Assembly (NCBI RefSeq): GCF_001368815.1
Contig: NZ_CTEI01000001.1
Location: forward strand, 1,178,001-1,242,000
Length of the DNA stretch: 64,000 nt
Origin: Paraliobacillus sp. PM-2
GTDB lineage: Bacteria > Bacillota > Bacilli > Bacillales > Amphibacillaceae
Direction of reading: 5' to 3'
Shown one piece after another: positions 20,263 to 28,213 of this stretch. Each line of letters starts with the position of its first letter. Position 1 is the stretch's first letter. The notes under the pieces were generated by a model. The model was not told where the DNA came from. It ran no database searches and saw nothing but the letters and a program-made list of their open reading frames with translations. The translations under genes were made by a program, and so were the position numbers.

Positions 20263-20765
20263 GTAATTAGTCCCTTCTTTCGCATCCAGCTTAAAATTTT
20301 ACGTTCTATTCTTCTGTTAATTCTTGTCCACACTCCATCTGTTTTCACGATAGGGACGACAAGTATAGTATAAAAACCAGCACTATTACCACCCAAAACA
20401 TCGGTCATTAATTGATCACCAACCACAACGATCTCATCTTTTGAAAGTTTCATTTGTTTAGCAGCTTTTTTAAAAGCTTTCGCAAATGGTTTACGAGCGC
20501 TGTACACAAATGGCGTCTTTAATGGTTCTGAGAATAATTTTACTCGTTTTTCATTATTATTAGATATAATCGTAACACGAATACCATTTTCCTCCATTTT
20601 ATTGAACCATTCAACAATCTCCGGTGTAGCATCTGGCACGTTCCATGCAACAAGTGTATTATCTAAATCAGTAATAATTCCCTTAATCCCCTTTTGCTTT
20701 AACATCGTAGGGTTTATTTCAAAAATATCTTGTACATGTTGATTTGGCAAAAATCTTTTTAACAC
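20250..20765 (-). CDS. yqeG: YqeG family HAD IIIA-type phosphatase
   Basis: Haloacid-dehalogenase phosphatase of the YqeG group; the physiological substrate is not established. The catalytic motif is TDLDNTLVAWN near residue 36, motif II is TIISNNNEKR, and motif III/IV is KPFAKAF with VVGDQLMTDVLGGN. A GTG four codons upstream exists, but the GTG at 20763-20765 (translating LKRFLPNQHVQDIF) has GAGGTGA eight bases away and gives the usual 171 residues. It is the first gene of the yqe operon and diverges from sda. Confidence 0.93.
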   Translation of the reverse strand: MLKRFLPNQHVQDIFEINPTMLKQKGIKGIITDLDNTLVAWNVPDATPEIVEWFNKMEENGIRVTIISNNNEKRVKLFSEPLKTPFVYSARKPFAKAFKKAAKQMKLSKDEIVVVGDQLMTDVLGGNSAGFYTILVVPIVKTDGVWTRINRRIERKILSWMRKKGLITWKE

Positions 20766-20880
20766 TAATTTGTTCACCTCAGCATTCTATAACATCAATT
20801 CCACCTATTCATCATAAACAATTTATACTTTTCTTTCAAAACTAATTATAAAAAAATCAATAAAAAATATAGTTTATGCA

Positions 20881-20903
20881 TGTATTCTCTTAAATAGAAT
20901 ACA
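20881..20903. repeat. Inverted repeat upstream of yqeG
   Basis: An 8-bp inverted repeat (TGTATTCT / AGAATACA) with a 7-base spacer, about 115 bases upstream of the yqeG start. The layout resembles a repressor operator, but no factor can be named. Confidence 0.4.
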
Positions 20904-20936
20904 AAATCGTTCGACAAATTCCCTGTTTTTTCATCA

Positions 20937-21025
20937 TGTGGATAACTTTATCAACAAAAAAGCCACTGTTAAATCAATATGTTTTACGTTTTATTCACAT
21001 TTTATCTACAAGACACTGTAGATAA
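20937..21025. promoter_or_regulatory. DnaA-box cluster between yqeG and sda
   Basis: Five 9-mers within 89 bases match the DnaA box TTATCCACA: a perfect one at 20937-20945 (minus), and four with one mismatch at 20948-20956 (TTATCAACA), 20991-20999 (TTATTCACA), 21002-21010 (TTATCTACA) and 21017-21025 (TTATCTACA, minus). In B. subtilis DnaA binds the yqeG-sda region and activates sda. The rest of the 370-base gap between the two genes is AT-rich and shows no gene. Confidence 0.85.
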
Positions 21026-21135
21026 GTATTAGCTTGTATCCCTAATTTAAATTTGTTAGTGTTATATTAACTTATTTCAGTAGTATTTAAAACGACTTAA
21101 TCGAATTCCATCAAAAAGTAAATGGAGGGCAAATG

Positions 21136-21309
21136 ATGCAAAATTTATCAGATGAATTATTAGTTGAGTCGTATTACAAAGCTTATGAACTTAATCTAAA
21201 TCCAGAGTTTATCCGTCTAATTGAACAAGAAATGCATCGTAGATCCATCAAACTTGAGTTAGGTTATTCAATGAATAAAGATGATGCTTTTCAAAATTCT
21301 TTTCTTTAA
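21136..21309 (+). CDS. sda: Sporulation checkpoint inhibitor Sda
   Basis: Small inhibitor of the sporulation kinases (KinA in B. subtilis) that delays sporulation while DNA replication is active or impaired. The product begins [20 protein letters not shown] and continues as a helical hairpin ([15 protein letters not shown]). This is close to B. subtilis Sda (SDELLIESYFKA..., recalled from memory). At 57 residues it is slightly longer than usual, with an extra tail ([12 protein letters not shown]). GGAGGG lies six bases before the second of two ATG codons, which is chosen here. The DnaA-box cluster upstream provides the expected control. Confidence 0.93.
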   Translation: MQNLSDELLVESYYKAYELNLNPEFIRLIEQEMHRRSIKLELGYSMNKDDAFQNSFL

Positions 21310-21365
21310 AAAATAAATCTTTACTCCGCTTTATCTTTATAAAAAATAATTTTATATGGACAGAC

Positions 21366-21393
21366 ACAATCTAATTAGCACCAACATAGAGTA
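21366..21393 (+). promoter_or_regulatory. Candidate mother-cell (SigK/SigE-type) promoter of sigK
   Basis: AC (21366-21367), 17-base spacer, then CATAGAGTA (21385-21393). This fits the SigK consensus AC-N16/17-CATANNNTA and is 6 of 8 for the SigE -10. It lies 44 bases upstream of the sigK start. sigK is known to be SigE-dependent and self-activating in B. subtilis. Confidence 0.45.
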
Positions 21394-21436
21394 TTGTATA
21401 GGCTAATGCCTAATAACTTTATGGAGGTGCATCTAT

Positions 21437-22135
21437 TTGTCTGTTATTTTAAGTGCACTTGCCTTTATAATTAAGGATGTACTTTTTTTTGTCTCTTATG
21501 TTAAGAATCATGCCTTTCCACAACCGTTAAGTGCAAAAGAAGAAAGAATCCAAATAGAGAAGATGCAAGATGGAGATGAAGAGGCAAGAAACAAATTGAT
21601 TGAACACAATTTACGTTTGGTCGCCCATATCGTTAAGAAATTTGAGAACACTGGTGAAGATACGGAAGATTTAATTTCTATTGGAACAATCGGTTTAATA
21701 AAAGGGATCGAGAGTTATTCAGCAGGGAAAGGAACCAAATTAGCAACATATGCAGCACGATGTATTGAGAATGAGATTTTAATGCATTTACGTGCATTAA
21801 AAAAAACCAAAAAAGATGTTTCACTGCAAGATCCGATCGGGCAAGACAAAGAAGGGAACGAAATTAGCTTAATTGATATTTTACAAGCTGAGAATGAAGA
21901 TATCGTTGAATTTATCCAATTAAATATGGAAGTTGAAAAAATCAAACAATACTTAGACATATTAGATAACAGGGAAAAACAAGTAATTGTTAGTAGATAT
22001 GGTCTTGGTAATGAAGATGAGCTAACACAGCGTGAAATAGCGAAAAGATTAAATATATCACGAAGTTATGTATCTAGAATTGAAAAACGTGCGCTAATGA
22101 AGGTTTTCCACGAATACTATCGCAAAGAAAAATGA
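21437..22135 (+). CDS. sigK: RNA polymerase sporulation sigma factor SigK (pro-sigma-K)
   Basis: Late mother-cell sigma factor that directs coat and cortex genes. 232 residues. A hydrophobic pro-sequence (residues 1-20, [20 protein letters not shown]) anchors the precursor for cleavage by the SpoIVFB protease. Region 2 contains [19 protein letters not shown] and the [15 protein letters not shown] / [11 protein letters not shown] stretches; region 4 contains [24 protein letters not shown] start with GGAGGTG seven bases upstream. The gene is intact, not split by a skin-type element. A 15-bp hairpin lies downstream. Confidence 0.97.
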   Translation: MSVILSALAFIIKDVLFFVSYVKNHAFPQPLSAKEERIQIEKMQDGDEEARNKLIEHNLRLVAHIVKKFENTGEDTEDLISIGTIGLIKGIESYSAGKGTKLATYAARCIENEILMHLRALKKTKKDVSLQDPIGQDKEGNEISLIDILQAENEDIVEFIQLNMEVEKIKQYLDILDNREKQVIVSRYGLGNEDELTQREIAKRLNISRSYVSRIEKRALMKVFHEYYRKEK

Positions 22136-22176
22136 TTAACACCTGTTCACATCAATAATCTATCAATTATATAATT

Positions 22177-22210
22177 GGAACAAATATACGTTACGACGTA
22201 TATTTGTTCC
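22177..22210. terminator. Hairpin between sigK and yrhC
   Basis: A 15-bp perfect inverted repeat (GGAACAAATATACGT and its complement) with a 4-base loop, between two convergent genes. It lacks a T run on either side, so it may act as a weak bidirectional terminator or 3' stem. Confidence 0.6.
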
Positions 22211-22229
22211 GTAACATGCTATTTACATA

Positions 22230-22451
22230 TCAATTGTTAACCTGTTTATTTAATCGGTTTATTAAAATGATAAATACAGATGCTCCAACTAAACACAAAA
22301 CTAGTAAAATAAGTATAAAGAAAATATGCTCTGTTGTTTGTTTACTGTATATTTGAATTAACATTCCTGCGTAGAGATATGCACTTAAAATGAGAAGTAC
22401 AAATGTAAAACGGCTAAAATCGGCAATCTTATTCATAATCGCTTGTTCCAA
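22230..22451 (-). CDS. yrhC: YrhC-like small membrane protein
   Basis: A 73-residue protein with two membrane helices (FTFVLLILSAYLYAGMLIQI and IFFILILLVLCLVGASVFII) joined by a short loop. It resembles the YrhC family, which in B. subtilis ends the yrrT-mtnN-mccA-mccB operon; function unknown. The frame can start at ATG 22472, but the GGAGGAGG site would then be inside the gene. The TTG at 22449-22451 is seven bases after it and is preferred. It follows mtnN directly here. A 12-bp inverted repeat upstream covers its ribosome binding site. Confidence 0.75.
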   Translation of the reverse strand: MEQAIMNKIADFSRFTFVLLILSAYLYAGMLIQIYSKQTTEHIFFILILLVLCLVGASVFIILINRLNKQVNN

Positions 22452-22461
22452 TTCGTCTCCT

Positions 22462-22502
22462 CCTCCTATCATGATATAGATATATCATAACATGATAGGA
22501 GG
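22462..22502 (-). repeat. Inverted repeat masking the yrhC ribosome binding site
   Basis: CCTCCTATCATG (22462-22473) and CATGATAGGAGG (22491-22502) are perfect 12-bp complements with a 17-base loop that itself contains GATATAGATATATC. On the minus-strand transcript the 3' arm ends in the AGGAGG that should bind ribosomes for yrhC. The stem could hide that site or act as a terminator for mtnN, although no T tract follows. Confidence 0.65.
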
Positions 22503-22535
22503 CTCTATTTATCTGGTAAATCATTGAATTGCAAA

Positions 22536-23234
22536 TTACATTTTCCGAACAACTTTTTCTATTAATTCAGCGGCGTGCTTTGCAGCCGTTTCTAAAAATG
22601 CCTCAAATGAAATAGAAGATTCTTTCCCAGCAATATCAGATAACGCACGAATAATTACAAATGGTGTTTTGTATTGTTGACATACTTGGGCAATTGCAGC
22701 AGCTTCCATTTCAGCAGCAATAAGCTCAGGAAATTTCTTTCTCACAAATGCCACACGCACTGCATCACTCATAAAAGTATCCCCGGTTGCTATTAACCCT
22801 TGTTTACTTTGTCTTAAATCACTAAGTTCATTGATTGCAGCTTCTGTATACTCTATCAGTTTATCATCTGCTAAGTAAACCGCAGGTAAACCTGGTACTT
22901 GTCCATATACATAGTCAAAGGCTGTTACATCAACATCATGATGTGTTACTTCCTTACCTATAACTAAATCTCCAACTTGTAAGTCTTGTCCAAAGCCCCC
23001 GGCAGAACCAGTATTAATCACATGCGTTGGTTGATACCGCTCATGTAAAATAGTTGTAGCCATTGCCGCATTTACTTTTCCGATACCTGATTGTAATAGT
23101 ACTACATCTTTATCTTCCATTTTTCCTTGAATAAATAAACAATTTGCTATTGTAGTTTCTGTATCAATTACCATGTTTTCTTTTAATAACGCAATTTCTT
23201 CATCCATTGCACCAATAATCCCAATTTTCACCAT
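22536..23234 (-). CDS. mtnN: 5'-methylthioadenosine/S-adenosylhomocysteine nucleosidase
   Basis: Hydrolyses methylthioadenosine and S-adenosylhomocysteine to adenine plus the ribosyl thioether, in methionine salvage and the activated methyl cycle. 232 residues with the family start KIGIIGAMDEEIALLKE, the catalytic Glu region near residue 12, the VINTGSAGG motif, the AAEMEAAAIAQVC motif near residue 172 and the RALSDIAG motif with the catalytic Asp. ATG with GAGGAG upstream. It lies 10 bases after yrrS. The transsulfuration genes mccA/mccB and yrrT that follow or precede it in B. subtilis are absent here. Confidence 0.96.
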   Translation of the reverse strand: MVKIGIIGAMDEEIALLKENMVIDTETTIANCLFIQGKMEDKDVVLLQSGIGKVNAAMATTILHERYQPTHVINTGSAGGFGQDLQVGDLVIGKEVTHHDVDVTAFDYVYGQVPGLPAVYLADDKLIEYTEAAINELSDLRQSKQGLIATGDTFMSDAVRVAFVRKKFPELIAAEMEAAAIAQVCQQYKTPFVIIRALSDIAGKESSISFEAFLETAAKHAAELIEKVVRKM

Positions 23235-23244
23235 TAACTCTCCT

Positions 23245-23961
23245 CTAATTAGCTATTTCTTCGTTGTCATTTTCATCTGATTCTTGTTCATTTGTACTAA
23301 TTGAATCAAATCTATACTTTTGATCATTTTCTTTTAAATGGTCAACTCTTGTCGGCTGCCACCCTGTATTTTCAATCCATGAAAGGTAAACACGATAATG
23401 CTCACTCTCTGCTTGATTTGAAAACGTTGCAATTACTTTTTGAGGACCGTTACCCGAAACCCATAAATAAGATATTTCTTCTTGATCCAAACCTGTTGCT
23501 AATTGTGCGGCTTGAAGCATCTCTTTCCAATCTTGTGAATCTTGTTCCCATGAAATTTCATGCGGTTCGGATTGAACAGTTTGGACAGGTTCCCAATTGG
23601 CGGTATACGCTTCAGTTACTAACTCATCATCAACTTCCAATTCTTTTAATTCAATAACTTGATCAGATGTGTCATTAGAGGTAGTTTCTGCGTCATCATT
23701 TGAATCATTCATTGCTTGTTCATCCGCATTTCCGTTTTCAAGAGGATCATTGGGTTTGTCTCCACTTATTTCCTGTGTTTTGTCATCTTGATTTTGCGCA
23801 ACTTTCTTATCAGGTGAATCGGATGTAATGGTTTGAATAACAAAAAATAAAACAAAAACTACCATAGCACTAATACTGAAAAACAGTAATAGTTTTTTGT
23901 TTTTTCGACGCTTTTCAAATCGATTTGTTCTACTGAAGTGATAGTCATAATCTTCCGGCAT
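23245..23961 (-). CDS. yrrS: YrrS-like membrane protein, DUF1510 type
   Basis: 238 residues: a basic N-terminal cytoplasmic segment (RTNRFEKRRKNKK), one membrane helix (LLLFFSISAMVVFVLFFVIQ), a long acidic Asp/Asn/Gln-rich linker, and a globular extracytoplasmic domain (WEPVQTVQSEPHEISWEQDS ... RVDHLKENDQKYRFDSIS). This layout matches the DUF1510/YrrS group, which lies beside greA and mtnN in B. subtilis and has no firm function; a cell-envelope role is likely. ATG with a strong AGGAGG site. Confidence 0.82.
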   Translation of the reverse strand: MPEDYDYHFSRTNRFEKRRKNKKLLLFFSISAMVVFVLFFVIQTITSDSPDKKVAQNQDDKTQEISGDKPNDPLENGNADEQAMNDSNDDAETTSNDTSDQVIELKELEVDDELVTEAYTANWEPVQTVQSEPHEISWEQDSQDWKEMLQAAQLATGLDQEEISYLWVSGNGPQKVIATFSNQAESEHYRVYLSWIENTGWQPTRVDHLKENDQKYRFDSISTNEQESDENDNEEIAN

Positions 23962-24075
23962 ATTCCTAACCTCCTGATCAGTTTGTTACATTTAATAGGT
24001 ACAACTCCTATCCATTCATTATACTATTATTTAAATACCAATAACACTTATTTTCTTCGAACTGCCTTATTGATG

Positions 24076-24109
24076 AAAAGAACTTGGCAACATGCCAAGT
24101 TCTTTTTTT
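24076..24109 (-). terminator. Terminator after greA
   Basis: A 14-bp stem (AAAAGAACTTGGCA / TGCCAAGTTCTTTT) with a 3-base loop and T-rich flanks on both sides. The greA stop codon (24108-24110) is within the T tract. It separates greA from yrrS-mtnN. Confidence 0.9.
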
Positions 24110-24584
24110 AATCTACACTTATAATTTTAACATTCATGTCACCAGCTGGAGTAGGTACCGTTACTTCTTGACCGATCTCACATCCAAGTAGACTTTTAGC
24201 AATTGGAGAATCATTGGAAATTTTCCCTTCAAACGGATCAGCTTCTGCACTACCTACAATTGTATATGTCTCTTCATCACCATCAGGTAATTCTTGGAAA
24301 GTAACTGATTTACCTAATGCTACCATATTTGGATTTTGATCATTATTCTCAATAATAACAGCATTACGAATCATATTTTCTACTTGAGCGATTCTAGATT
24401 CGACGAAAGCCTGCTCATCTTTCGCTGCATCATATTCTGAATTCTCAGATAGATCACCAAAATCACGAGCGACTTTAATTCGCTCTACAACCTCTTGACG
24501 TCTTTCTGTTTTTAAATAATGTAATTCTTTCTCTAACTTTTCTTTTCCTTCTTGTGTCATATAATAGCTCTTCTCTACAGCCAT
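24108..24584 (-). CDS. greA: Transcription elongation factor GreA
   Basis: Rescues backtracked RNA polymerase by stimulating cleavage of the 3' RNA end. 158 residues: an N-terminal coiled coil with the acidic tip [15 protein letters not shown] near residues 40-55, which enters the polymerase secondary channel, and a C-terminal FKBP-like domain ([29 protein letters not shown]). ATG with AAAGGAG. It has its own terminator and probably its own promoter in the 168-base gap after udk, though no clear boxes were found there. Confidence 0.97.
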   Translation of the reverse strand: MAVEKSYYMTQEGKEKLEKELHYLKTERRQEVVERIKVARDFGDLSENSEYDAAKDEQAFVESRIAQVENMIRNAVIIENNDQNPNMVALGKSVTFQELPDGDEETYTIVGSAEADPFEGKISNDSPIAKSLLGCEIGQEVTVPTPAGDMNVKIISVD

Positions 24585-24752
24585 TCGTTACACTCCTTTA
24601 ATCCAAACCTTTTTCAAGTATTTTTCTGATATTTATTCTAGAGAAAACAGAGATATACCTATTCACTTCAAAATTAAAGTAAACGTTTAATAATGTACTA
24701 ACCAATACTATGGCAGATTTTAGCGTATATTTCAATAGTTTCTTTTTTGATA

Positions 24753-25388
24753 CTACATCTTTTCTTTTCGATTTAAGATAGTTTGAATTTTTGTTGCCAT
24801 TAAATCAATGGCTACGTGGTTTTCCCCACCTTCAGGAATAATAATATCTGCATATCGTTTTGTTGGTTCAATAAATTGCAAATGCATCGGACGTACAACA
24901 TTTATGTACTGATCAATCACTGAATCGATCGTTCGGCCTCTTTCTTTGATATCTCTCAGTAGACGACGAATGATTCTAACATCAGCATCAGTATCTACAT
25001 ATACTTTTATATCCATTAAATCAACCAGTCGAGGATCTTCTAAAATTAGTATCCCCTCTAAAATAATAACTTCCTTTGGCTCTACATATAATACTTCTTC
25101 TGATCGTGTATGGCGCTTGTAATCGTATATTGGTTTGTTAATTGGTTGATGATGAATTAACTGATTTACATGTTCAATTAACAAATCATTATCAAAAGCA
25201 AAGGGATGATCATAATTCGTTTGTAATCGCTCTTCAAAAGGAAGGTGTGATTGATCCTTATAGTAGTAATCCTGTTCAATCACTAAAATTGTTTTATCTG
25301 CGAAGCGTTGACATATGGAGCGTGTTACAGAAGTTTTTCCTGAACCAGAGCCGCCTGCCACACCAATAATAATAGGTTTTTCCTTCAT
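24753..25388 (-). CDS. udk: Uridine kinase
   Basis: Phosphorylates uridine and cytidine to the monophosphates in pyrimidine salvage. 211 residues with the P-loop [12 protein letters not shown] at residues 9-20, the [17 protein letters not shown] substrate region, YDHPFAFD and the [17 protein letters not shown] lid. ATG preceded by AAAGGGG. It follows trmR by 29 bases; in B. subtilis the same neighbourhood also has two U32 peptidase-family genes, missing here. Confidence 0.96.
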   Translation of the reverse strand: MKEKPIIIGVAGGSGSGKTSVTRSICQRFADKTILVIEQDYYYKDQSHLPFEERLQTNYDHPFAFDNDLLIEHVNQLIHHQPINKPIYDYKRHTRSEEVLYVEPKEVIILEGILILEDPRLVDLMDIKVYVDTDADVRIIRRLLRDIKERGRTIDSVIDQYINVVRPMHLQFIEPTKRYADIIIPEGGENHVAIDLMATKIQTILNRKEKM

Positions 25389-25417
25389 TTTTTTAAAACC
25401 CCTTTTTTCTAACTTGT

Positions 25418-26056
25418 CTATTCTTTTTCACTTTTAGTAGTTATCGCTACGCCGTCTCCTATTGGAATGATAGAAGTATGATAATCTGGGTGATTAGCTA
25501 GCCATTGATTGTATGACTTAATTTTATTAACTAATTTATTTTTTCTTTTTTCAACAGTATTTTCTTTTGAAGCCACTAATCCTTTAAACAATACATTATC
25601 GGAAATAATAACACCATTATCGGAAAGCATTGGTGAATACAGCTCAAAAAATCGTTGATACTGTCCTTTTGCTGCATCAACAAAAAGCAAATCAAAAGGA
25701 GCTTTATTCCGAATGGTTTCAACACATTCCAATGCATCACTAAATATAATGTTAATTTTACCTTCCTTATCATATTTAGCAATATTATTTAATGCTTGTT
25801 GATATCTATCTTCATCACGCTCAATCGTTATGATGGATGTCTGCGGAAACGCTTGAAGCATCCTTAATGCTGAATAACCAATAGCTGTACCTATTTCTAG
25901 AATTCTTTTTGGCTGTTTCATTCGAATGATTTGCATTAAAAAATCAATACCCAATGGCTCCATAATTGGAACGTGATTTCTTTGCGCATAATCTTCTAAC
26001 TCTTTTATCCATTCAGGGGATGCTTCTAATAGATCTTCCAAATATTCTTCATTCAT
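25418..26056 (-). CDS. trmR: tRNA 5-hydroxyuridine methyltransferase TrmR (O-methyltransferase family 3)
   Basis: SAM-dependent methyltransferase. The B. subtilis homologue YrrM/TrmR converts 5-hydroxyuridine at tRNA position 34 to 5-methoxyuridine. 212 residues with motif [15 protein letters not shown] near residue 55, [13 protein letters not shown], and the metal-site stretch [18 protein letters not shown] plus ISDNVLFKG. It starts [10 protein letters not shown]. It is preceded by its own transcription unit boundary (the mltG terminator) and followed by udk. The genes for the hydroxylation step (U32 family TrhP1/TrhP2) are not between them, so that step must be encoded elsewhere. Confidence 0.9.
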   Translation of the reverse strand: MNEEYLEDLLEASPEWIKELEDYAQRNHVPIMEPLGIDFLMQIIRMKQPKRILEIGTAIGYSALRMLQAFPQTSIITIERDEDRYQQALNNIAKYDKEGKINIIFSDALECVETIRNKAPFDLLFVDAAKGQYQRFFELYSPMLSDNGVIISDNVLFKGLVASKENTVEKRKNKLVNKIKSYNQWLANHPDYHTSIIPIGDGVAITTKSEKE

Positions 26057-26111
26057 TTCTAATATCCACCCTATCTATAAACAATCTATCCATTCATTTA
26101 TATAATGAATA

Positions 26112-26149
26112 TGAAAGAAAAGCAGGGAAACCTATACAAAGTCTCCCTG
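26112..26149 (-). terminator. Terminator of mltG
   Basis: On the minus strand CAGGGAGAC and GTTTCCCTG pair (one G-T pair, loop 9), followed by CTTTTCTTTC. It starts seven bases after the mltG stop codon and separates mltG from trmR. Confidence 0.8.
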
Positions 26150-26155
26150 TAATAA

Positions 26156-27334
26156 TTATTTGCTTCGTTTTAAATGTTCATTGACTAATCGTTTATGTTG
26201 TTCATATGTTTCAGCATAATACACACTGCCATCTGGTGCAGCAACAAAATAAAAATAACTAGTATTTTCTGGATCAAGAACTGCTTTTAGTGAATTTTCT
26301 CCGAAGTTTGAGATCGGACCAGGTGTTAAACCTTTTGTTTGGTATGTGTTGTAAGGAGAATCCACCTCTAAATCTTTGTATAACACGCGTTCTTTATGCT
26401 CTCCTAACGCGTACAATACGGTGGGATCTGTTTGTAGTATCATATCTTTGTCTAAACGATTAAAGAATACACCAGCAATACGTTTTCGATCCTTTTGTGT
26501 TCGTGCTTCTTTCTCTACTAGTGATGCTAATGTTAGAACGTCATGAACTGAGTAACTTTTCTTCTCTTGGATTTGTGGAAGATAGTTCAATACGACTTGT
26601 TCCGTTTTTTCTAACATATCATGTACAATCATATCAACCGATGGATTTTCATCATAAAATTGATAGGTTGCAGCAAACAAATAGCCTTCCAATGGATAAC
26701 GAATATCCTCTGCCAAAATTTCATCAGATAAGATCTCTGGATAAGCCTCAATCAATGGTTCAATATAATCTTGATCTTTCATCTTCTCCATAAATTGATT
26801 AGCACTTATATTCGCATGTTGCTCAAACAAATCAGCTATTTCTTCCAAAGTCTTCCCTTCTGGAATCGTCACACTAAGAACTGGATCTTGCATGACAACA
26901 CCTGTTTGAAGTTTCTCAGTAATCTCTTTAAGAGACATGGAAGGTGAAAGTTGATAATCACCAGCTTGAAATTGTGATACATTATTGAATTTAACATAGA
27001 AGCGATAAATTAAATCATTGGAAATAATCCCGTCATCCTCTAAAATACTTGCAATTTGTGATGTTGAAGACCCCAAAGGTATCGTTACAGTTTGCTTCGT
27101 ATCATCAGAAGGATTTACTGGCTCCAGTCCATTTTTAATGTAAAAATAGCCTGAAACACCACCAACAACTATTAAAATAGATAGCAACAATAACAAGCTT
27201 AAGACAATCTTTCTAACAGTACTTGCTTCTTTACTTCGCTTTAAAAATCGGTCCTTTTTTTCTTGTTTACTATTTTGACTATTATTATTATGCATTTCTG
27301 CTTTATTATTCTTCTCATGATCAGATGTGGACAT
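26156..27334 (-). CDS. mltG: Endolytic transglycosylase MltG
   Basis: Membrane-bound lytic transglycosylase (YceG family) that cuts nascent glycan strands. About 392 residues: a hydrophilic, Asn/Lys-rich cytoplasmic head of about 45 residues, one membrane helix (IVLSLLLLLSILIVVGGVSG), a LysM-like region and the YceG catalytic domain. The catalytic Glu lies in LASLVEKEA near residue 275, with QTDPTVLYALG and the SPYNTYQTKGLTPGPISNFG motif after it. Two adjacent ATGs follow GGGAGG; the second (27334) has the better spacing. It ends at a terminator. Confidence 0.94.
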   Translation of the reverse strand: MSTSDHEKNNKAEMHNNNSQNSKQEKKDRFLKRSKEASTVRKIVLSLLLLLSILIVVGGVSGYFYIKNGLEPVNPSDDTKQTVTIPLGSSTSQIASILEDDGIISNDLIYRFYVKFNNVSQFQAGDYQLSPSMSLKEITEKLQTGVVMQDPVLSVTIPEGKTLEEIADLFEQHANISANQFMEKMKDQDYIEPLIEAYPEILSDEILAEDIRYPLEGYLFAATYQFYDENPSVDMIVHDMLEKTEQVVLNYLPQIQEKKSYSVHDVLTLASLVEKEARTQKDRKRIAGVFFNRLDKDMILQTDPTVLYALGEHKERVLYKDLEVDSPYNTYQTKGLTPGPISNFGENSLKAVLDPENTSYFYFVAAPDGSVYYAETYEQHKRLVNEHLKRSK

Positions 27335-27466
27335 CATGGTTCCTCCCTTCACCCGGTATATTATACTACAACATTCTACATAATTTCTATGTAATTTTAA
27401 AATCTTTGTGTAATTAACTCGAAGAAGAATTCCTCATAAGGTAAAACTTATAATGAAGGGAGAAAC

Positions 27467-27497
27467 GAAAAAGCAGAAGGTTTGAACCTTCTGCTTT
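27467..27497 (-). terminator. Terminator after yrzB
   Basis: A perfect 13-bp stem (AAAGCAGAAGGTT / AACCTTCTGCTTT) with a 2-base loop, followed on the minus strand by TTCG. It closes the alaS-ireB-ruvX-yrzB operon six bases after the last stop. Confidence 0.9.
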
Positions 27498-27502
27498 AAA
27501 TA

Positions 27503-27781
27503 TTATTCCTCTTCTTCTGTTAACGTATTAAGCATTTCCTCTACCATTTGCCATTCTTCTTCGGTTTCAATTTGATATAGTGCTAAATCATCATCGTTTT
27601 CTTTATCCTCATAACGAAAAGCAAAAACTTCTACTTCCTCATCATCTTTTTGTTCAACAGGTACAACTGCAATGTAAGATTGTCCATTTTGATCGACATC
27701 AAAGGTGAAAAGCACCTCAAATAAATGTTCTTCTCCGTTTTCATCAGGGATAATAATACGTTCCTTTTCTTCTAAAGCCAT
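27503..27781 (-). CDS. yrzB: DUF1292 protein YrzB (UPF0473)
   Basis: A 92-residue very acidic soluble protein of the DUF1292 family. Features are IIIPDENGEEHLFEVLFTFD, YIAVVPVEQ, VFAFRYE and an acidic tail TLTEEEE. Function unknown. It lies downstream of ruvX in Firmicutes generally, and here it is the last gene of the alaS operon. ATG with an AGGAGG site eight bases upstream. Confidence 0.92.
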   Translation of the reverse strand: MALEEKERIIIPDENGEEHLFEVLFTFDVDQNGQSYIAVVPVEQKDDEEVEVFAFRYEDKENDDDLALYQIETEEEWQMVEEMLNTLTEEEE

Positions 27782-27792
27782 TGTTTAGCCTC

Positions 27793-28212
27793 CTAGTTTT
27801 GATTAGCATCTAGATAACTTTGTAAAATCATCACAGCTGCCATTTTGTCTATTACCTTTTTTCTCTTTTTTCTACTTACATCAGCCTCTAATAATACACG
27901 TTCTGCAGCCATTGTTGATAATCGCTCGTCCCATAGTACGGTAGGTAATGAAAAGTGTTCCTCTATAAATGAAGCAAATTCCTGCGACATTTCAGCACGT
28001 TCCCCTATGGTACCATTCATGTTCTTTGGTAAACCAACAATTATTTCAGATACTTCATATTGTTGGATTATCAATGCTAACTCTTCTATAGCAGTTTGAT
28101 AATCATTTTCATCCCATCGAATTGTTTTAATCCCTTGGGCTGTCCACCCCATTGCATCACTAACAGCTACCCCTATTGTTTTGGAGCCGACGTCTAAAGC
28201 CATTTTTTTCAT
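27793..28212 (-). CDS. ruvX: Holliday junction resolvase-like RuvX/YqgF (YrrK)
   Basis: RNase H-fold nuclease; family members process Holliday junctions or the 5' end of 16S pre-rRNA. 139 residues with the catalytic Asp in ALDVGSKTIGVAVSD near residue 5-19, a second acidic motif in IIVGLPKNMNG, and DERLSTMAAER near residue 98 with the third acidic site near KVIDKMAAVMILQ. ATG with GAGGG upstream. It starts 1 base after ireB ends. Confidence 0.94.
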   Translation of the reverse strand: MKKMALDVGSKTIGVAVSDAMGWTAQGIKTIRWDENDYQTAIEELALIIQQYEVSEIIVGLPKNMNGTIGERAEMSQEFASFIEEHFSLPTVLWDERLSTMAAERVLLEADVSRKKRKKVIDKMAAVMILQSYLDANQN

Positions 28213-28213
28213 A

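Noticed and set aside
20937-21025. Could the DnaA-box cluster be a replication origin?
   Set aside because: No dnaA, dnaN or other origin genes lie nearby, and there is no clear AT-rich unwinding array in register. The context matches the known sda control region.
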